Shown in pieces: positions 58,168 through 64,000 of a stretch of 64,000 nt of DNA. The position numbers were made by a program, and so were the translations under genes. The notes below the pieces were generated by a model. It was not told the DNA's origin. It made no database searches and saw only the letters and a program-made list of their open reading frames with translations. The DNA is from Sambucus nigra. Its lineage: Eukaryota; Streptophyta; Magnoliopsida; Dipsacales; Adoxaceae. Position 1 is the stretch's first letter, and each line of letters starts with the position of its first letter. The stretch covers positions 400,017,885 to 400,081,884 of the forward strand of contig OX422208.1 of NCBI GenBank assembly GCA_949130495.1, written 5' to 3'.

Positions 58168-59372
58168 TGATGAAATATGAGAGAATTGACCTTCTCTCTC
58201 CACATCCCTTCACAAAAACATGAGTAGTGTTTTTTCTCTCCCTCTCTAACCCTCAATAATAGATTCTTAACCTAAAACCCTAGCTTACACCAATATATAT
58301 TTATATGGGCCATGGGCTTTAGATAAACTGGATTCTAGAGAGTTGCGAACCTACTTCTTGGGAAATGGACAATACTAGGGACCCAAGACGAATAATTAAA
58401 TTGGCTTCAAAATAAATACTCAATAATCCCAATTACATTTACCATATTTATTTTCTTTCCTTATTTAATCACCATTAATTCCACTAAATAATCATTACTG
58501 CACTCTAATATAATTATTTCTAAATTAATTGGAATAAATAGGTCTTCTTTTAAAAGTTGATTGTGGTATATAATATGCTTTCCCACCTTAAGCGTCTAAC
58601 ACCCTCTTGGGCAAATTAATTTACTTTTAAGAATTTTTAACCAACACCTAATTAATTCCTTGATTCTTAGACTTAACTTATCGGTCGGTTTTTTCTTGGT
58701 GGAAACAAAAATATAAGTCTATCAAGGGGGTATCATAATCCCCGGTATCCCCTGGACGCAAATTCCTCCGAATAATGATCTCATACCAACCCACACAACT
58801 GTCACCCAATATGCGGGGATCATTTAACCCAGTATAATATTTTATTGCACCCACAGTAATCAAAGTGACATTTTCACAAGCATTTTAATCCTTATAATTT
58901 TGTAAATCAAGAATCTATGCACCCTTTACAAATGGTTTGAGGTTTCCTCAGTCTAATCAAGACAACCCTTAAACTCAAATCTCAGGGGTGGCCCTGTTCA
59001 ATACATTCCTTAGATGTACTGATCACAATCCTCTGTTGAACTATCGAACAAGTTCTTAAACCATCAAACAGGTTCCCGTAAGTTGACATAAACTACAAGG
59101 ATTGCATCGCAACTGTTTCAAAAGGATGTAAAATCCCTATTTAGGTTGTGAACATTTCAATAGTGCTAGAACTAGAATTCTGATCTCCTAGTGATCAATC
59201 GGAAGTTCACTCACCAAAATTCCTTTGGAGCTCTTTTGGCCCACATGTATATAATATATTTAAACCAAATATATGCCATTATCATAACCATGATTATTAT
59301 TTCAAAAATGAATTGGCACACATTTACATAAAAGTAAACGTTATATATGGTTTTAAGAATAAAACCACAACA
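58168..59372 (-). mobile_element. Tork/TAR-like copia LTR, copy 2
   Basis: TGTTGTGGTTTTATTC (minus, from 59,372) to the CA at 58,168, 1205 bp. It is uninterrupted and provides the empty site for element B/D. A polypurine tract adjoins its start and a primer-like site its end. Confidence 0.8.
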
Positions 59373-59384
59373 ATCTCCCATTTA
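59373..59384 (-). other. polypurine tract
   Basis: Minus strand AAATGGGAGAT immediately before TGTTG, the usual 'GGGAGATTGTTG' end of many plant copia elements. Confidence 0.75.
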
Positions 59385-59399
59385 ATGTTAAAGCCATGT

Positions 59400-60610
59400 A
59401 TCCAACTCCTAAACCATCCACTTGTTAGTTTATTGCATATTGGTAGAAGGACTAATCGGGTGTTATCTGATACAACTTAGTGATAAATTTACACATACTT
59501 GTTTGATCTCTCGAACTAGGTGAAATCCACATTCAATGTGCTTAACCCTTATATGGGTTATGGGTTCTCTCGACCCGCAATCATGCCGCTGTGAACACTA
59601 AAAGTTCTATAGACAATCGTACTTGAAGGAACCTCACCCAAGTTACTTAGGAAGTTACCCATCCATCTTGCCTCTTTAGTTGTCTGCATGGTTACAAAAA
59701 TTTCAGCCTCCCTAGTGGAGTCAACAATCCAAAATTTCTTCGCATTCCTCTAACTTATATCTCAATCTCCCTGGGTAAACACATATTCTGAGGTAGAAAA
59801 CTTAGTTACCTTATCTAACTGAAAACTTAGTCTTCATACCTTAATGATATAAGACAATCAGACTGAATTCGATTGACCATTCTATAGGATTAATAAATTC
59901 TAATCTAGCACATAATATACCATACCTAAGACTGCCCACTGCTGAAGCATTAGGTATATTCCTCATTTCTTCCACCTAATCAAGTGTCCTATACATTTAT
60001 TCCCAGAAAAAACAATTTCACACTTGGAAAGAAAATATTTTTTTCGAATCCTAATGCTCATCTCGTGAATAATATAACGATATAGTTGACTTTAGATAAT
60101 CCCAACATCCATTGTATCTGATTTAGCGAAAGCTTGATCATAAGGATGTGCCTGGCTTATCCTAAGTTTTATATATTGACATACTTGGAAAACCACACTC
60201 TTATGTAAGACAATACCACCACCTCATTCCTCATTAAGAAAATATTATCCATAAATTGTACTTAGAAATACAACCACGTTCTTATCATCATTCTTATACT
60301 AACAAGCATTATTTATGCCTTGATCAAAATTAAAATGTTATTACCTGATCAAACCGAATGACCCTAGACTTGGATGTTATCTTAAATCCATAAATAAATG
60401 TCATAATATTTTACATCACTTTGAGTTTTTCAACTTCATACTATGTATGTGTCAAGACAATCATTCAATAAAGTTGTCTTGATGTTAAAAGAATCCTTAT
60501 AGACTTTAGAATGGATACTATGAGAAGGTTTGCTCAGAGTCAATCCCTACATTTCTGAGTAAACCTTTTCACATGCCTTACCTGGATGGTTTTCACCTTC
60601 CCATCCATCT
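59400..60610 (-). pseudogene. copia RNase H and RT remnants
   Basis: Minus-strand fragments: EAEIF-VTMQTTKEARWMGN (about 59,720), THIRVKHIECGFHLVREIKQ (about 59,570-59,500), the end of copia RNase H ('KHIDVRFHFVREK'). Further up, WMLGLSKVNYIVILFTR (about 60,130-60,080), equivalent to 'RMLGLSQSTYIDKIL' of RT. At about 60,500-60,460, DSFNIKTTLLNDCLDTYI, equivalent to 'MDVKTAFLNG'. Stops are frequent in every frame. Confidence 0.7.
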
Positions 60611-61880
60611 ATCCTTCAACTTCTTATAGATGCACTTGCGCTCAATGGGTTTTATCTCATCAACAAGTCTACGAGTCCCAAAACTTTATTTTAATGCATC
60701 GAATCCCTTTTAGTGTCCATAATTATAAGTCAAAGCAAAAGTCCTCATCTTAGAATGCCTCTTGGTAGTTTGTAGGACCCGATTTATGTTTGCCTGGGAT
60801 CTCATCGAAATGATTATCCAAAACACTAACCATTCAGGATGACTTCCGATGCTCCCACAATGACGTGGCACTCGTTACTGTCGAGTGTAAGTGACACATT
60901 TACCTTGATCATCGGTAATGCTCCCACTACAATAAGGTAGTGTATTATTAATATCAGGTTATATTTCATCCTTTGTGGGTGGTCTAACAACATTGATAAT
61001 ACGATGTTCCATTTTATCTTGCAAGTCCAACTTACACTTGGGATTGTGATTTATTACATAATCCACCTATAAGAACCGGTCATTGATGCAATCAATGTCC
61101 TTCTTGTACTTGGGAGTATGTTATAAATTACTTTTGTAACCTTTGGGATAACCAACAAAAATACATACCTCTATCTTTAATTTCAACTTACTTGGCTCCT
61201 TCCACAGCACGAATATCGGGAACCCCTGAGCTCCAAACATACCATAGAATGAGCTTGAGCCCACTTTAATGTTCAATAGGAATCGAAGAGACCGATTAAG
61301 AAGAAATTAAATTCAGAATATACATGTTGTCCCTTACGTAAAATCCCAAAAAAGAATGCCGCAGTTCGGTGTAGAAAGTACAATACCCGGTGTAGAAAAG
61401 TGGAATAAAATCCGAACCTCCGATTAATGATCCCTTAACTACACTAAGAGCTAAACACCTCAACGATTATATTGTAGAAATTTGATTAGTTTACCTTACC
61501 TATGTTCCACCTTAGCCTTGTACATTTTGAACTAATCAAAAGCTTCACACTTGTGATGTATAAGGTAAACATATCCATACCTTTCATTGATCATGAATGA
61601 CATCGATGAATTACTCAAACAATCCTCCTGATCGGATAGTCACCAAATCATGCTAATAGAAATGAACCTTTCCCAACACATCTTTGGTTCTTTAGCTTTG
61701 GGTTGTGAAGGGCCCTTGGTCATTTTACCTTCTAAATGGGATTCAATACTAGAAGTTCCTCCACTTCTACTGAACTTAATTGTCCATTTTAAACCAGTCT
61801 TCGAATTCCTTTAAGATTCAAACAACCTAAGTGTAAGTGGAAAAATTTCTTTTGGTTCTAGAAGAAAAAAATTTCTTTAA
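60611..61880 (-). pseudogene. copia integrase and GAG-pre-integrase remnants
   Basis: On the minus strand: EGKMTKGPSQPKAKEPKMCW (about 61,735-61,660; family 'CLxGKMTKxPF'), ERYGYVYLIHHKCEAFDFK (about 61,590-61,530; 'SRYGYVYLMxHKSEAFxxFK'), then EPSKLKLKIEVCIFVGYPKG (about 61,200-61,140) and KKDIDCINDRF with VINHNPKCKL (about 61,100-61,030), the integrase C-terminal part ('CxFVGYPKGxxG', 'NHKPRSK'). The order is normal for copia pol. Heavily mutated. Confidence 0.75.
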
Positions 61881-62384
61881 TGAATGCCCACAAATTTATT
61901 CAATTTAGTGTTTAAGAGTATTAGTGAGACAAACCTTATAATTTATAAATTATTTTCCAATGTACGAGAATAGAAAAAAAATATCCTAAATTTTGATAAA
62001 ATAATTTTATAAAATCAATCGAATATCTGTTTAAAACCAACTTAGAAATCGAAAAAAAAAATCTAAAACGCAATAACATTAAATAATTTACCTACAATAA
62101 CTTCATGTCCACTCCAAAATTCATAAGAATATCCCACAACCAATACCACTACCTTATTCAAAATGCCCATAACTAGGAACATCTCTCTACTAAGTAATTG
62201 CACTATTACCTAGAACCTCTTCAACTAGTTACAGTCATGATTTATAGTTCCCAAATATATTTACTAGGATACTGTAGATCGAACCATAAATCATGCATTT
62301 AATTTTAACAAATAAACTATTACCACGTTCTTTTCTTTACGAAGCAAGAAAAAAATCAAACAAGTTGCCAGAAAAGTTCTAAAT
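61881..62384. other. no recognisable domain
   Basis: AT-rich. By position it should be the protease/gag side of the copia element, but nothing is readable. It is cut at about 62,385 by element E. Confidence 0.4.
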
Positions 62385-63004
62385 ACTTGTAGTGAGAATA
62401 CGTATGCATCGTGCACATATGCTTGATTGAGTTGATTTACCTATTGAATATGTTCACACCCATACATTCCATTTTCATGACGTGGTTATTTGAGGTTAAA
62501 TCCATGGTGTGATTTTTGGTATCTTATTTTTGTATGAAAAATTTGGAAAATCAAAAATATTTTGTGAAAGTTTTTGGGACATACCTTTGCATCCACGTAG
62601 TTTGATCCATGTTTACTATGAATTTTGTCATGACACTCCATGTTTTGATTTTTTCTTCCTATCTGTCTATTTGGGGACATCATAAAAAGGGGAAGAAAGA
62701 ATTATCATGTTATGGCGGAGTTTTTACATCATGGGGGAGATTTGATTATATTGATTGCTTTATTCTTATATCATTTGAAACTCAATGCGTCACGAAGGGT
62801 TTTTTCTTTATGTCATGTGTGTAGGTACAAAGATTGATGATCATTATGTTGCACACCCTGATGAGAAAAGTTTTGAGATTTGATGAAGACTTTTTTGAAG
62901 AACAATTTGAGCTTTTGTAAATTTATTCATGGGAGGGTAGATTTGTATAGGCAATTTAGTATTTGATAATTCAGATGTTTTTATGTATGTACTAGCATAG
63001 ACAT

Positions 63005-63015
63005 AGGGGGAGATT
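63005..63015 (+). other. polypurine tract of element E
   Basis: AGGGGGAGATT, the best-preserved example in the window, directly before TGTAAGGACATA. Confidence 0.8.
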
Positions 63016-64000
63016 TGTAAGGACATATTTTTACAAGTCCGTTATCAATTTATTATGTCATATACCGCTACACCGTCAAAGAGCATTCAAGAACATTCAA
63101 GCATCAAAGACGGATCCGAATATCAAGTTCTTCATCATTCAAGACTCCGCAAAGTTTACTTTGGTAAGGTTATGTTTTAAATACCTTAACTTTCCACTTA
63201 GAGATTTTGGAATATTTTTACAAAATATTTTCTAAGTGTTGGAGCGAACTTTTTCGTCAAAATTTGAGGATGAGTATTTTTTCTAAGTGTTGAAGCGAAC
63301 ATTAAAATATTATTTTCTGACGCAACAATCGTTCAAATGACTTTGTACTGTCGTTCAAACGACATTGCATTATCGCGCGATGTCGTTCAAACGACACGCG
63401 TACCTCATTCTCGCGATATCTGTTTCTCGTTCGAATGAGCTCGTATACCGAGGCGATGCATTTTCGTATAAATACTCATTAAATGGTTTTGTTTTCATTA
63501 AGAAGTCCCAGTGTTTTGAAAGATAGAAAACTGCGAAACTGCAGAATCCTTTTGACTTCTTCTTTTATGGCTTAATCCCTTTTTGTTTTCAATTCACAAA
63601 AATCCCATATGCTTTGGTGAATTGTTTTGGTATTCAAGAACACACTTTGCTTTTGTTTATTCTTTGTGGGGACAACTCTACAATTGGATAGTTGCGTGTC
63701 ATTGTGGAGGGAGTCCTTATGAAGTTCAGTCTTGTAGAGAAGCCGTTTCTTTTCCATTGCTGACCATCTGGAGTTCTTGAGGGAGATTCCAGCCGACGAC
63801 ATTTCTAGTCGTTGCTTTGAAGCTTTGATGAAGACAGCGTGCGTTACACTTGTGGGCGATTATCAGGTTGTATGTAAGTGAATGGTCTTGTAAACTTTTC
63901 AAAGTTCTAGAAATAAAAGGTTTTGCCCTTCGAGGATTTTTCCCGAATCGGTCGTCTTTATTTTTCATGCATGGTTTGAATGATTTATGACATTTAGATG
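63016..64000 (+). mobile_element. 3' LTR of element E, incomplete at window edge
   Basis: TGTAAGGACATATTTTTACA at 63,016. It aligns with the LTRs of element C (TTTCAATTCACAAAAATCCC, GGTATTCAAGAACACA). About 985 bp are visible of an expected length near 1040. TATA at 63,465-63,474 (CGTATAAATA). Confidence 0.85.
63328..63440 (+). promoter_or_regulatory. near-palindrome array upstream of LTR TATA
   Basis: ATCGTTCAAATGAC, GTCGTTCAAACGAC (twice, 14-bp perfect inverted halves apart from the central step) and CTCGTTCGAATGAG. TCGCGCGA lies between them. The array ends about 25 bp before the TATA box. Confidence 0.75.

Larger units (their letters stand above)
62385..64000 (+). mobile_element. 3' end of SIRE-like element E
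   Basis: From about 62,390 (GCATCGTGCACATATG) it aligns with the 3' spacer and LTR of element C from about 50,555, including TTGAATATGTTCACACCCAT, AAAAAGGGGAAGAAAGAATT and CATGGGGGAGATTTGATTA. Its 5' part is missing at the junction with the copia remnant. It continues beyond the window. Confidence 0.8.

Noticed and set aside
1..64000. tRNA or rRNA genes, CRISPR arrays, organelle DNA insertions
   Set aside because: Short primer-site matches to tRNA ends exist next to LTRs but no cloverleaf gene; no rRNA core words and no spaced identical repeats were seen; nothing resembles plastid or mitochondrial genes.

Overview
This window looks like intergenic DNA from a repeat-rich flowering plant. It is AT-rich and has no intact host gene, rRNA, tRNA or CRISPR array that I can recognise. 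Nearly all of it is decayed, nested transposable elements: Ty3/gypsy elements of the Tekay/Del and Tat/Ogre types, Ty1/copia elements of a SIRE/Maximus-like family and of a Tork/TAR-like family, Helitrons and a 5'-truncated LINE. The lineages present, the tRNA-Met-type primer sites, the (TA)n/(TG)n microsatellites and the plant LINE-type tail all point to an angiosperm. I cannot tell monocot from eudicot.

Layout. (1) 1-10,963: a minus-strand Tekay-like gypsy element (LTR 8173-10,963, primer site, gag, protease, start of RT). Its pol is split between protease and RT by a Helitron (997-6364). The Helitron carries a LINE (1790-2778), a large palindromic microsatellite, a second Helitron end and a possible captured two-exon gene fragment. 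(2) 10,964-18,520 and 27,591-29,429: a minus-strand Ogre/Tat element (gag 14,149-12,290, primer site about 17,400, LTR beyond it). A Tekay-type LTR (15,177-17,347) sits in its leader. A nearly complete minus-strand SIRE-like copia element A (18,521-27,590) sits in its LTR. (3) 29,430-55,497: one copia LTR holding a single SIRE-like insertion, 'B/D' (30,537-55,366). B/D has been swollen to 24.8 kb by later insertions: a long gypsy LTR (about 34,207-52,970), inside it a Tat element (34,597-44,516) whose left LTR is split by a 4.3 kb insert (34,750-39,073), and SIRE-like element C (46,591-52,212). (4) 55,498-57,560: a degenerate plus-strand gene-like region with a coiled-coil end, not identified. 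(5) 58,168-62,384: a second copia LTR and decayed minus-strand pol. (6) 62,385-64,000: the 3' end of another SIRE-like element, E, running off the window.

The most interesting signals are these. All seven LTRs of the SIRE-like family carry an array of near-palindromes close to GTCGTTCGAACGAC just upstream of their TATA box. Two members (C and B/D) have gag and LTRs but no pol and share the same gag-to-3'-spacer junction, which suggests a non-autonomous gag-only lineage next to the pol-bearing relative A. Several nested insertions are confirmed internally, by target-site duplications and by uninterrupted paralogous copies in the same window.
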